Notes: generated by a model not told the origin, from the sequence alone. A stretch of 64,000 bases of DNA from CAYGAG01 sp964347765 (GCA_964347765.1 CAYGAG010000003.1:1-64000), one strand, 5' to 3'. Counted from the first letter of the stretch, positions 54,313 through 62,498 are shown. Program-made: numbers and translations.

Positions 54313-54878
54313 AAATCAGCACTTCAGACTAATTAAACAAACTGTTTTGAATTTTGATTGAAGCTACGTCCACCCAGAGAGCAGAGGGTTTCGCAATGAA
54401 AGAGGTAATGTTCCAGCAAGAACTGGGCCATAGTGTCGTTAAGTGTCATTTGTCCAACCACAGATGCAGAATACTTACTTCTAAGAATGGAATCTGGAGT
54501 TCACGAAAGAAGGAATTGATCGCTTTGCATTCTTGTATTTGACAAAGCAGTATCTCATGCTCCTAATCTTATATATAAGAAGATCCTGCTTCCATTCCCT
54601 CCCCGGCTTCTCAGCCTATTCCCCGCACGCGCTAAGCGGTTTCAAATATGCTCTTTTAGGTACGATCTTGTTTACAATCTGTTTCTATCTGTTAGCCTCT
54701 ATGACTTTGCATAGTCTTGTAATCGCACGCATAGTTGGCGAAATCCTACTCTTTGATTTCTAAGATTGAATGTCTATGTGCACAGCCAAGCTTCCTTATA
54801 GATATCTATCATGAGCACTGCATTCCTGCAGTTGAGGCAAAAAGGGATTTAAGATGGCTTCTTTTTCGGGTGCATCGG
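54313..54878. other. Intergenic stretch, no confident gene
   Basis: Contains a 76-codon plus-strand frame (54533-54763) with two hydrophobic segments and a TATA-like CTTATATATAAG at about 54566-54577 that lies inside it; the combination does not make a coherent gene. No tRNA or repeat seen. Confidence 0.35.
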
Positions 54879-55571
54879 TTAGTCTCCGCCGACAGCAACT
54901 CTTCTGATCAAGATTGGTTTTGTGAAGAGCAAGCCGAGTCTTTTAAGTTCTTCTTCAATCTCATAAGGATTCTTTAGCAGTTTTCTTATTCCGTCGGCGT
55001 GGGCGGCTCCGACCAGGGCAAGGACTTTGTTGTTTTTCTGTTCCCTCAATCTCTTCAGCACGATCCATCTTAGCCTTGCGGCCATCAGTGTATCGCGTTC
55101 ATCTATCAGAACCTGCCACACGTTTGGACGGACCCTCCGAAGCCTCTCTATACTGCCTTTTGAACGCTTGATTGCTTCAAGTTTGAAGCCTCTTTCCCAG
55201 AGTGTTGTTGGGTTCTCAAGCTGCGAGCGATACATTGGCATATGAAGTCTTTCAAAGTGGGTTGTGTTGCGCCTTATCCTGTCCCTCATCTCTTCTTCTG
55301 TCATGTCTATCAACCATATGTTGGCGTTTACGTTGCCTAGTGTTTCCGCTGCTACAGTGAATTCGCAGAGTCCTCTGCAAGATCCGCGTCTAGGGCAAGC
55401 CAAACATGCAGTGTTCAGACGTTTGAAACGTTTCAGGTCAAGTTCAAGGGCTAGATCAATGGGCTGAAAAGTCTTGACTACTTCGTATGCTTCTTTGATG
55501 CTCCGTCGTGTGAAGTGAGCAGTGCCAATTATGTTGATATAGTCGTTGTAGTTGATTTTTTCAGTCTTCAC
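54879..55571 (-). CDS. TraB-family protein with an inserted four-cysteine cluster
   Basis: A 230-residue TraB/PrgY-type protein: NIIGTAHFTRRSIKEAYEVV and DLALELDLKRFKRL at the N terminus, ERDTLMAARL and LALVGAAHADGIRKLL near the C terminus. Between them is C56-x2-C59-x5-C65-x3-C69, which suggests an Fe-S cluster or zinc site that I do not associate with the basic family. The TraB core is thought to degrade or sequester peptides; the metal site suggests redox control (inference). No membrane helix follows, unlike many bacterial members. Confidence 0.85.
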   Translation of the reverse strand: MKTEKINYNDYINIIGTAHFTRRSIKEAYEVVKTFQPIDLALELDLKRFKRLNTACLACPRRGSCRGLCEFTVAAETLGNVNANIWLIDMTEEEMRDRIRRNTTHFERLHMPMYRSQLENPTTLWERGFKLEAIKRSKGSIERLRRVRPNVWQVLIDERDTLMAARLRWIVLKRLREQKNNKVLALVGAAHADGIRKLLKNPYEIEEELKRLGLLFTKPILIRRVAVGGD

Positions 55572-55587
55572 CGAACTGTCACTTGAC

Positions 55588-56139
55588 TTACTCTATATCT
55601 ACTTTTCGCGCATCCTTCTTTTTCTTTGGTACCGTTATTTCTAGGACTCCATTCTTATATCCGGATGATACTTTCTCGATGTCGATGTCTGCTGTTGGGA
55701 TTTCTATGGTTTTGTGGAATTTCCTTCCTTTAACTTCGACTTCTCCCTCAGTCACGTTGAGTTCAATGCTCTCCTTTTCTTCCCCTGGCAATTCAACATA
55801 TATCTTCAGGGCTTCATCTTTCTCGAAGACATCTGTTAAAGGTTCACGAATCTCCTTTTCCGTCTCTCTTGCGATGGGAAAACGTCTCTGAGGTGTTGGT
55901 CTTCTCCATGGTCTTAGTGGATCAAAAGGATCAATTGGTCGATCAGACCAGAATTGTCCTCGTGCAATGTATCCTTTCCTTCCTGGTTCATCGATTTTTT
56001 CGATGTCCCACTTGCCCTTGAGTTTTCCACTATTAATCATTTTCTGGATCTCTTCGAATACCTGCTTTGTATCTTCTGTGAACTCTTTCGGGAACCAAAG
56101 ATCTCCGAATATTTCGTCGAAGTTGAAAAATGTCTTCAT
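55588..56139 (-). CDS. hsp20: Small heat-shock protein, Hsp20 family
   Basis: A 183-residue alpha-crystallin-type chaperone. The N-terminal arm (about 1-85) has a Pro/Arg-rich part (DPFDPLRPWRRPTPQRRFP); the crystallin domain (about 92-175) has ALKIYVELPGEEKESIELNV, GYKNGVLEITVPKKK. It binds unfolding proteins in the cytoplasm. The regulator gene ends 9 bp upstream on the same strand, forming an operon controlled by the palindromic operators at 56588-56643. Confidence 0.93.
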   Translation of the reverse strand: MKTFFNFDEIFGDLWFPKEFTEDTKQVFEEIQKMINSGKLKGKWDIEKIDEPGRKGYIARGQFWSDRPIDPFDPLRPWRRPTPQRRFPIARETEKEIREPLTDVFEKDEALKIYVELPGEEKESIELNVTEGEVEVKGRKFHKTIEIPTADIDIEKVSSGYKNGVLEITVPKKKKDARKVDIE

Positions 56140-56148
56140 TCCTTTTCT

Positions 56149-56568
56149 TCACCTCTCAAATTTGTTCATTTCTTCTAAAGCATCTATGAGCCGTCTGAAG
56201 GCGAAACTGATCAACATGAATCCGCTCTCTCCGAATTCTGAGCAACGATATCTGCCTCTACCGACCTTTTCCAGAAGTCCGCTTTCCCTTAGTTTTCTCG
56301 CATTTTCCCATACGAGTTTGGGATTCAGGTCTAGGTCATGCATAAAGTCTGAGAAGCTTATTGTGAGATCGTCTTCCTCCATCAGCCGTTTCATCATTCT
56401 TAAGCGGGTCTCATGAGACAGGGCGTCAAAGATTTTTGAGAACCTTTCGAAGTCTTCCTCGATGGCTCTGAACTCGTCTTCCAGATGTTTCTTGGACCAT
56501 TCTAAAGGGGAGAGCGGTAGCTCGAATATCACATCTCCGTTTCTGACCAATTGCAGTTTCAGGCTCAT
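56149..56568 (-). CDS. ArsR-type winged-helix regulator of the hsp20 operon
   Basis: A 139-residue transcription factor. Helix-turn-helix region about 45-110: FSKIFDALSHETRLRMMKRL, the ArsR/Phr-type entry, then a recognition part NPKLVWENARKLRESGLLEK and wing RGRYRCSE. Two-helix ends for dimerisation. It is the first gene of an operon with hsp20, like the Phr heat-shock regulator of Pyrococcus, though orthology is not shown. Three TTAC-N6-GTAA palindromes around its promoter imply autoregulation. Confidence 0.85.
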   Translation of the reverse strand: MSLKLQLVRNGDVIFELPLSPLEWSKKHLEDEFRAIEEDFERFSKIFDALSHETRLRMMKRLMEEDDLTISFSDFMHDLDLNPKLVWENARKLRESGLLEKVGRGRYRCSEFGESGFMLISFAFRRLIDALEEMNKFER

Positions 56569-56587
56569 ATAGCTTCACCGGTCTTTT

Positions 56588-56643
56588 ATTACCTGCAGGT
56601 AATTACTTTGCCGTAATAATATATAAACCTTACCATAAGGTAA
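56588..56643 (-). promoter_or_regulatory. Three palindromic operators around the TATA box of the hsp20 operon
   Basis: Sites of the form TTAC-N6-GTAA: ATTACCTGCAGGTAAT (56588-56603, fully palindromic), ATTACTTTGCCGTAAT (56602-56617) and TTACCATAAGGTAA (56630-56643). The TATA box GTTTATATATTA (minus strand, 56617-56628) lies between the second and third, and the predicted transcription start (about 56596) falls in the first. Centre spacings are 14 and 27 bp. Confidence 0.7.
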
Positions 56644-56769
56644 TATCCAACTAAGATGAAAGGTTACGCATAAAGTGAAGTTCACATATTCCTCTAAGCA
56701 CAGATCAGAAGAGAGGAATCCGAAAATTTTAATGCTTATTGTTGGGTAGAATTACGTTTGTGACTTGTG

Positions 56770-57147
56770 ATGAAAGCTGTATTGGATCTTGGCGCCAGTG
56801 ACTGGAAAAAAGAGGTGTTGGAGTCTGATGTGTTGACTGTTGTTGATTTCTGGCATGAACATTGTCTTTTTTGCCTTAAGCTAAATCCTGTTTTCGAAGA
56901 AGTTGCCATCGAGTTTAGGGACAAGATAAAATTCGCGAAGTTGAATGTGCTGGAAACGAAGGATAACAGAAGAATAGCTGTCGAGCACGGAATTATGAGT
57001 ACTCCAACATTGTTGTTCTTCTGTGAAGGCAGAGCAGTAGGTCAAGCCTTGGGTTTCATGCCTAAAGAAAAAATGAAGAGTACTCTTGACGCCATGCTTG
57101 CCAGTCATAAAGAATGTGTTAAGCAAAGCACGCCACTAGAGACCTAG
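56770..57147 (+). CDS. Thioredoxin-like protein
   Basis: A 125-residue thioredoxin fold protein. The redox motif is C-L-F-C in VVDFWHEHCLFCLKLNPVFEEVA, in place of WCGPC; TPTLLFF holds the conserved cis-proline. Divergent CxxC, so it may serve a special partner such as the ArsC or peroxide systems nearby. ATG at 56770 (a GTG three bases earlier is in frame). It converges on, and ends 4 bp before, the thioredoxin reductase gene. Confidence 0.88.
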   Translation: MKAVLDLGASDWKKEVLESDVLTVVDFWHEHCLFCLKLNPVFEEVAIEFRDKIKFAKLNVLETKDNRRIAVEHGIMSTPTLLFFCEGRAVGQALGFMPKEKMKSTLDAMLASHKECVKQSTPLET

Positions 57148-57150
57148 TAT

Positions 57151-58065
57151 CTATCTTTGAGATATATAACTGAAGGCTTGGAGAACTGCTTTGCAGCCTT
57201 CCCCAGCGGCCACGACTATCTGTTTCTGTGGAACATTCGTGACGTCTCCTGCCGCAAATAGTCCTGGAACATTAGTTTCACATCTACAATTTACGATGAT
57301 TTCGCCTTGCTGGTTTTTCTGCACAAAGTCGACTACATCTGAGTTGGCGACAGATCCGATCTCAATAAACACCCCTTGAACTGGTAATGCGATCTTCTCT
57401 CCTTCTTTCTCTACTTCGATCTCCTTGACAGCTTGAATGCCCCGAATCTCTTTGACTTGTGTATTTGCCCAAATCTTCACCTTGTCTGAAAACCGAACCT
57501 TTTCCTGTAGAGCCCCATCTGCCGTCAACCGTGGTCCTCTATACAGTAAGTGTATGCTGTTGGCTATCTTTTCCAGTTGGATTACAGCCTCCAATCCTGA
57601 ATTTCCACCACCTACAACAGCCACATCTAAGCCTTCAAATAAAGGGGCATCACATGTGGCACAATATGAAACGCCTCTATTCTTGAGCATTGCTTCCCCG
57701 GGGACATTCAGCTCCCTCGGCTTCCTACCAGTAGCTATGACCACCGTCTTCCCTGAATACGGGCCAGAGCCGGTTCTTATCTTGAAGTTTTTTCCTTCTC
57801 TTTCCACCTTCTGAACTTCCTCAATTTTGAAGTCAAACTCGTATTTTTTCAAGTGTTCATGGAATTTCGCCGTCAGATCTTCCCCTGTGATGTATTGAAA
57901 GCCTGTATAGTTCTCGATCATTGAAGAGAGGGCAACTTGACCCCCAAGATCGAGAGTTACCACCAAGAAATCCATCTTCTTCCGAGCCGCGTAGACAGAG
58001 GCTGTTATCCCAGCAGGACCTGCGCCCGCAATAATAAGCTCATATATCTGAGAAGAATTATCCAT
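57151..58065 (-). CDS. trxB: Thioredoxin-disulfide reductase
   Basis: A 304-residue FAD/NAD(P)H enzyme: FAD motif LIIAGAGPAGITASVYAARK, redox SYCATCDAPLF (C-A-T-C), NAD(P) motif VAVVGGGNSGLEAVIQLE, and the closing GLFAAGDVTNVPQKQIVVAA. The ATG at 58065 is used: GGGGAG lies before it, while the longer frame to 58206 is a non-homologous extension that would cover the promoter. Reduces the adjacent thioredoxin (inference from convergent pair). Confidence 0.94.
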   Translation of the reverse strand: MDNSSQIYELIIAGAGPAGITASVYAARKKMDFLVVTLDLGGQVALSSMIENYTGFQYITGEDLTAKFHEHLKKYEFDFKIEEVQKVEREGKNFKIRTGSGPYSGKTVVIATGRKPRELNVPGEAMLKNRGVSYCATCDAPLFEGLDVAVVGGGNSGLEAVIQLEKIANSIHLLYRGPRLTADGALQEKVRFSDKVKIWANTQVKEIRGIQAVKEIEVEKEGEKIALPVQGVFIEIGSVANSDVVDFVQKNQQGEIIVNCRCETNVPGLFAAGDVTNVPQKQIVVAAGEGCKAVLQAFSYISQR

Positions 58066-58097
58066 AATGACTCCCCAACTTCGAAGTAAGGTCCACA

Positions 58098-58108
58098 ACT
58101 TAAATATA
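58098..58108. promoter_or_regulatory. Shared AT-rich promoter between trxB and the DJ-1/PfpI gene
   Basis: CTTAAATATAA reads as TATA box in both directions: about 35 bp before the trxB ATG on the minus strand and about 43 bp before the PfpI ATG on the plus strand. Confidence 0.4.
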
Positions 58109-58145
58109 ATGATTTTCTGAGTAGAAATATCTGGATGACATTGAA

Positions 58146-58670
58146 ATGCAGAAAATATTGATGATGGTTGACAATGGAGTTGAAGACACAGAATTCGTTT
58201 ATCCATACTATCGTCTTCAAGAAGCAGGTTACAAGGTCGACGTGTTGGCCTCCAGAGCTAAAGAACTGTATACTGGAAAGCATGGAGTTCCTTTCAGATC
58301 AGATCTTTCACCAAAGGATGTGGACATAGACAAGTATGCAGCGGTGATAATACCTGGCGGAAGGGCTCCGGACAGGATGCGGCTGGAAAAGGGCTTGGTT
58401 GAAATAGTTGGAGAGGCCCACAAGAAAGGTAAGGTGATAGCGGCTATATGTCATGGACCCCAGATGCTGATTGAAGCAGACATAGTTCGGGGCAAGAAAG
58501 CCACTTGCTGGAAGTCCGTGGCAACAGACCTCAAGAATGCTGGAGCGAAATTCAGAGATGCTGCGGTTGTCATCGACGGAAACATCGTAACATCTAGGTT
58601 TCCGCCTGACCTGCCCAAGTTCTGCAAGGCAACTATAAGGCTCTTGAAAAGTAAGGGCGCCCATTTTTGA
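58146..58670 (+). CDS. DJ-1/PfpI-family protein
   Basis: A 174-residue class I glutamine-amidotransferase-like protein. The nucleophile elbow is AAICHGPQML with the catalytic Cys at about 100; VIIPGGRAPDRMR and FRSDLSPKDVDIDKY are typical of the PfpI/YhbO group (intracellular protease/deglycase-like). Divergent from trxB from a shared promoter. Confidence 0.92.
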   Translation: MQKILMMVDNGVEDTEFVYPYYRLQEAGYKVDVLASRAKELYTGKHGVPFRSDLSPKDVDIDKYAAVIIPGGRAPDRMRLEKGLVEIVGEAHKKGKVIAAICHGPQMLIEADIVRGKKATCWKSVATDLKNAGAKFRDAAVVIDGNIVTSRFPPDLPKFCKATIRLLKSKGAHF

Positions 58671-59144
58671 ACTTTTGTCTTTGCGGCAGAGAGTAGCGGA
58701 ATGGAATCTTTTAGAGACTTGACTCTGAGGACCGTTGATGTTTACAATTGTTGTAGAAGTCGTGAGGCAACAGCGAAGCTGAGAATTCTGAATGAGTTGT
58801 AGTGGATTCAAAGTATTCGCTGCACCACCTGCGTCACTTTCGACTGCCAAGAGAACTTCATACTCAAACTCAAGCAGTTTCCAGACCGAAGCATGGTTGT
58901 CAAAAGCTATCCAATTATGGGGCAGAAGAAGATTAGAGTTCAACACTCTCTGAAAGGATGATATCGCGCTCAGTTTTTTCGGTGTCACCAGATTGAATCA
59001 TTAAAGCATGGACAAGACTAGGTTCTCAGTGTGAGAGGAGCGTTTTTAATGCTCTTCGCGCAACCAAATTAGGACCACATGCTTGAGACAATCTATCCAC
59101 AGCTATCCTTCAACCAAGAAAAATGAAGCATCTAACTCAGTTGA
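58671..59144. other. Intergenic stretch, no gene seen
   Basis: Between a plus-strand gene end and the stop of the minus-strand LigD-like gene. The long minus-strand frame over 58308-58988 is the antisense of the DJ-1/PfpI gene and has no homologous look. No RNA gene or notable repeat. Confidence 0.35.
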
Positions 59145-59585
59145 TCACCTTTTCTTGAAGAACAACCAGTTTTTCTTGCCTTTGAATCTGATGAGGCAAT
59201 AATCGCCAGTAAGTTTCTGACCTTTTATCTCAAAGATGAGTTTATCTTCCTTCCTGTCTTTCAGAATGTACTCCCCTTTGTCCCAGATCTCTACCGTGCC
59301 AGCACCATATTGTCCTTCTGGAACTGTCCCTTCAAAATCTGCGTATTCTATTGGATGATCCTCCGTCTGTACTGCCAATCGTTTCACGCCACTTTCTGTT
59401 GGGGGAGTTTTAGGTACGGCCCAGCTTTTCAGTACTCCATTCACCTCCAGTCTTAGATCATAATGTAGTTGGGTGGCTTGATGTTTCTGGATCACATAGA
59501 CGTTCTCATGATTCTTGCACGTTCCACCTTTGGGTTCGGCTGTCTTCTCGAAATCCCTTTTCTTCCGATATTCTTTCAGAGTCAT
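59145..59585 (-). CDS. Stand-alone LigD-type 3-prime phosphoesterase
   Basis: A 146-residue protein equal to the phosphoesterase domain of bacterial LigD. Motifs: FVIQKHQATQLHYDLRLE-type (here YVIQKHQATQLHYDLRLEV with the catalytic His and Asp/Arg), GVLKSWAVPKTPP, AVQTEDHPIEYADFEGTVPE, GYGAGTVEIWDKG-type, IRFKGKKNWLFFKK. It trims 3-prime ends in end joining or repair. The ATG at 59585 (MTLKEYRKKR) is the usual family start. Other LigD domains and Ku are not in the window. Confidence 0.92.
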   Translation of the reverse strand: MTLKEYRKKRDFEKTAEPKGGTCKNHENVYVIQKHQATQLHYDLRLEVNGVLKSWAVPKTPPTESGVKRLAVQTEDHPIEYADFEGTVPEGQYGAGTVEIWDKGEYILKDRKEDKLIFEIKGQKLTGDYCLIRFKGKKNWLFFKKR

Positions 59586-59632
59586 CTCATCTTGTTCCTC
59601 AGATGACTGTAGAAGGAGAACCCATATATGCA

Positions 59633-60301
59633 TCACGCATATCTGAGGCTTGCCTTAACCCAAGGTGTCTGCCATGTCATTCGGGAAAGATGAAACGCAG
59701 AGACCATATGATCCGTATTCCAAGAAGAAATATAGTAAACTGTATTAAGGATCTCTTGGGATTTCGCTCTGTGGAGTTCAGGAGTGAGTTCTGACGTTGA
59801 AAGATACAGGAAACCCCCTGCTAAGAGGGCTATGAGTATTGGGCTCAGCGTTTCTGCAGTTTTGCCAAAAGAGAATCCGACAAGAAAGCTGGCTCCAATG
59901 ATCATCCTGTCAATGAAGTGGTGGACTCCATCACCGATCAACTTCAGATAGGCAAGAATTCCAGCAGAGTCTTTGCTTGGAGCTTTGATGCATACGTCGG
60001 CCTCATGAGGGTGACCATGATACCAATAAACGAATCTTTTCAAGAAAAAGAAGGCGATGAATCCCACAGTTATGTACCTGAATGGAAGATAGGATTCCTC
60101 GAAAAGCTCTATGGCCTTTGGAAGAAGATCTAAGTATGCTGCACCCAAGATAGATCCTGCAGATAAAGCAATCAAGACGAAGAGGATCCTATGCAGCGTA
60201 CCCTCTTTCAGAGACAAGGCAAGTATTCCAGTCAGAGATACCAAGCTGACGAGGAAGGTTGCTGCAATTGTGTTGGCAAGTCTTGCCAACACTGTATCCA
60301 C
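59633..60301 (-). CDS. ZIP-family metal transporter lacking the HEIPxE helix
   Basis: A 222-residue ZIP homologue. It keeps helices 1-3, a His-rich loop (WYHGHPHEADVC) and the helix-4 motif GDGVHHFIDRMIIGASF. It then passes straight to GGFLYLSTSELTPELH of the last helices. The normal next helix with HEIPQEIGD, which supplies half of the binuclear metal site, is missing (about 40-70 residues). The frame is intact, so this is an in-frame deletion, or a divergent, maybe inactive, protein. Divergent from a CDF exporter; a 21-bp palindrome sits over its first codons. Confidence 0.8.
   Translation of the reverse strand: MDTVLARLANTIAATFLVSLVSLTGILALSLKEGTLHRILFVLIALSAGSILGAAYLDLLPKAIELFEESYLPFRYITVGFIAFFFLKRFVYWYHGHPHEADVCIKAPSKDSAGILAYLKLIGDGVHHFIDRMIIGASFLVGFSFGKTAETLSPILIALLAGGFLYLSTSELTPELHRAKSQEILNTVYYISSWNTDHMVSAFHLSRMTWQTPWVKASLRYA
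60271..60291. promoter_or_regulatory. 21-bp palindrome between the ZIP and CDF genes
   Basis: Perfect 10-bp arms TGTTGGCAAG (60271-60280) and CTTGCCAACA (60282-60291) around a single central T. It covers the first codons of the ZIP gene as annotated (or its leader, if the start is further in) and lies about 100 bp before the CDF start. The TTGGC...GCCAA form is reminiscent of DtxR/MntR-family metal-regulator operators. Confidence 0.55.
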
Positions 60302-60391
60302 TTCTCCACTCTCTATTCATATCTGTAGACCTGTTTTTAGAAATATAGATTTATTACTAAAGATGGATTGAAAATCGTAAAGCTGATTCGG

Positions 60392-61276
60392 ATGACTGAC
60401 CACTTGCACTCTTCAGGCAGCTTTAAATATTTGGCGATGGCCTTAGGGATTACCATAACTTTTTTTGTTGTCGAACTAATCGGAGGAGTGCTTACGAAAA
60501 GCCTTGCTCTGGTGACAGATGCGTGGCATATGTTAAATGATGTCGTTGCCCTCTTCTTCGCAGTGGTGGCAGCCTGGTTTGCCCGACGACCCGTCGATAT
60601 GAGGAAGACCTATGGGTACTACCGGGCAGAGATATTGGCAGGGTTCTTGAATGGGATCTTTCTATGGGCGATTGTGGCATTTATTTTCTACGAAGCCCTC
60701 CAAAGGCTTCAGAGACCCTCTTCAGTAGAGAGTTTGAACATGTTGATCATTGCTGTTCTCGGTCTCGCAGCCAACGGGCTGTCCGTACTAGCTCTTTCCA
60801 GATCAAAGGAAGAAAGCCTCAATTTCAGAGGTGCGTTTTTACATGTGGTCGCTGACACTTTGGGGTCACTGGGAGCAATTGTCGCCGGAGTTACAATGTA
60901 CTTCACTGAATGGTATCAAGCTGATCCCCTAATCAGCATGGCAATAGGAGTGCTCATCTTCTACACGTCCGCAAAACTCGTCCGAGACTCCGCCAACGTC
61001 CTTCTAGAAGGAGCACCCCACCATATTGACATAAGTGTGTTAAAACATAGAATACTCAGTCTGAACGATGTCGCCGGAATCCATGACGTTCACGTATGGT
61101 GTATCACTCCAACAAGGATGTGCTGTATGAGCGCCCACATAGTAGAAAAGAAAGGAACGAATCGGAAGAAACTGATCTCAACCTTAATGGAGCTACTGAA
61201 GGACGAGTTTGGCATTGACCATACAACAATACAACTTGAGGAAGAAGGATACCCGAAAGCCCTCAGCGAACACTAG
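60392..61276 (+). CDS. Cation diffusion facilitator (zinc/cation exporter)
   Basis: A 294-residue CDF transporter with six helices: helix 2 metal site TDAWHMLNDVVALFF (H-x3-D), helix 5 HVVADTLGSLGAIVAG (H-x3-D) and the C-terminal cytoplasmic domain (HDVHVWCITPTRMCCMSAHI, DHTTIQLE). Residues fit Zn(II) or Co(II) export by proton antiport. A TTG at 60368 is an alternative start; a TATA-like GATTTATTA at about 60346-60354 favours the ATG at 60392. Divergent to the ZIP gene. Confidence 0.94.
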   Translation: MTDHLHSSGSFKYLAMALGITITFFVVELIGGVLTKSLALVTDAWHMLNDVVALFFAVVAAWFARRPVDMRKTYGYYRAEILAGFLNGIFLWAIVAFIFYEALQRLQRPSSVESLNMLIIAVLGLAANGLSVLALSRSKEESLNFRGAFLHVVADTLGSLGAIVAGVTMYFTEWYQADPLISMAIGVLIFYTSAKLVRDSANVLLEGAPHHIDISVLKHRILSLNDVAGIHDVHVWCITPTRMCCMSAHIVEKKGTNRKKLISTLMELLKDEFGIDHTTIQLEEEGYPKALSEH

Positions 61277-61377
61277 AATCCCGGGTTGAATCTCTCAGAC
61301 GAGAAGACCTTCCATAGCTAGAAAGACTAAGGGTTTGCTTCAACGTTTCTGCCATCCTCTGTTGAAGATCTTTGGAA

Positions 61378-61403
61378 AGATATATAAGCATGACGTATGT
61401 CAT
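61378..61403 (+). promoter_or_regulatory. NifU promoter with operator-like inverted repeat
   Basis: TATA AGATATATAAG at 61378-61388 is followed directly by arms ATGAC (61390-61394) and GTCAT (61399-61403) around GTAT, over the expected transcription start. Suggests repressor control of the Fe-S scaffold gene. Confidence 0.45.
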
Positions 61404-61440
61404 ACTAGGTCAAAACTTATAGTCAAAAGTCGGTGGCAAT

Positions 61441-61674
61441 ATGGAAAGGACAGTAAGGGATCGCGTTCAAGAAACCCTTCAAGAGTTAAGGCCAAAACTG
61501 CAAGCTGATGGTGGAGACATAGAATTTCTCGGAGTAGATGAGGGAGTAGTCAAGGTTAGATTGATGGGAGCTTGTGCTGGCTGCCCGATGTCAACTATGA
61601 CTTTAAAAATGGGTGTGGAACGGTATCTCAAAGAGAGGATACCTGAAGTAGTAAGGGTTGATGCGATTCAGTAG
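61441..61674 (+). CDS. NifU-like Fe-S scaffold (C-terminal domain type)
   Basis: A 77-residue protein of the NifU C-terminal/Nfu family: LRPKLQADGGDIEFLGVD and the cluster-binding C-A-G-C-P-M-S motif (GACAGCPMSTMTLKMGVE). Transiently carries an Fe-S cluster to target proteins, e.g. the ferredoxin and Fe-S proteins nearby (inference). Confidence 0.95.
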   Translation: MERTVRDRVQETLQELRPKLQADGGDIEFLGVDEGVVKVRLMGACAGCPMSTMTLKMGVERYLKERIPEVVRVDAIQ

Positions 61675-61803
61675 TAGCACGAGCGACTCGTTACGACATG
61701 TTTTATTCTATTAGGATTAGAATAGAGTTCAAGAGTTGATTCGACAGATGCAGGCCAAAAGTCGAAGTCCACATTACCCATGCGACATGATAAGAGATAT
61801 GGC

Positions 61804-62406
61804 CTACTCTGAGAACCGATCATTCGTCCACACATCGGCTGTGTCACTGTACCCTCGGCTTTCCCAATACCCGACTTCCTTCTTTGAGCTGAACTTTATC
61901 CGTGTAATCCACATAGCACTCTTGTAGGCATATTTGTCTGGAACGACGAGCCTCAAAGGAGCTCCGGTTCCTTCCTCCAAGTACTTGCCATTCAGCTTGT
62001 AGGCCAAAAGAACGCCTTCCCGCAGAAGCTCTTTCAATGGGAGAGAAGTAGAATATCCATCGGCACATTCAAAGGTAACATACTTGGCTGTTTTTTCTGG
62101 TTTTGCCAAGTTCGCTATTGTCTCAAAGAGGATTCCTTCCCACTTGAGACCGAGAACGCTCCAACCTTCGACGCAGTGGAAATCGCTAGTAGATCTGATA
62201 TTGGGAAGTCTTGATAGATCGTTCCAGCTGAGAGTGACTTGTTGATCAACCTGCCCATCTATAAGTAAGTTCCATTTGTCCAGATCAATCTTTGGAACTG
62301 GAACACCGATCGTAGGATGGTTCCTTCCCCACTTCAGTAACTGCTCTACTGTAGACTGACCAGGTGGCAGACTTTTGCTTCTTCTCCCTTGGTTTTTCTT
62401 CGTCAT
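61804..62406 (-). CDS. Molybdopterin-dependent sulfite-oxidase-like oxidoreductase
   Basis: A 200-residue protein of the oxidoreductase molybdopterin-binding domain family (SUOX/MsrP type). The Mo-ligand Cys is in DFHCVEGWSVLGLKWEG; further SLPLKELLREGVLLAYKLNG, GAPLRLVVPDKYAYKSAMWI and VGYWESRGYSDTADVW are typical. It lacks a heme domain and any TAT signal, so acts in the cytoplasm. The ATG at 62406 is chosen; a GTG at 62451 reaches closer to the TATA element (about 62488-62498) and may be the true start. Confidence 0.9.
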   Translation of the reverse strand: MTKKNQGRRSKSLPPGQSTVEQLLKWGRNHPTIGVPVPKIDLDKWNLLIDGQVDQQVTLSWNDLSRLPNIRSTSDFHCVEGWSVLGLKWEGILFETIANLAKPEKTAKYVTFECADGYSTSLPLKELLREGVLLAYKLNGKYLEEGTGAPLRLVVPDKYAYKSAMWITRIKFSSKKEVGYWESRGYSDTADVWTNDRFSE

Positions 62407-62487
62407 ACGGTTCAAACAATATAGAACAGGCTTGAATAAACTTTGCCACACACGTGATCAGTGTGATGACTGCGGAAGAATTATTAG

Positions 62488-62498
62488 AGTATAAATAC
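62488..62498. promoter_or_regulatory. Bidirectional TATA element
   Basis: AGTATAAATAC reads as TATA box on both strands. On the plus strand its centre is 24-25 bp before the ATG at 62517, giving a leaderless mRNA for the Cys-rich protein; on the minus strand it lies upstream of the molybdopterin oxidoreductase. Confidence 0.5.

Noticed and set aside
54533..54763. 76-codon hydrophobic frame
   Set aside because: The only TATA-like element lies inside the frame and no start downstream of it fits.
58308..58988. 226-codon minus-strand frame opposite the DJ-1/PfpI gene
   Set aside because: Antisense to a clear family member; no family pattern of its own.
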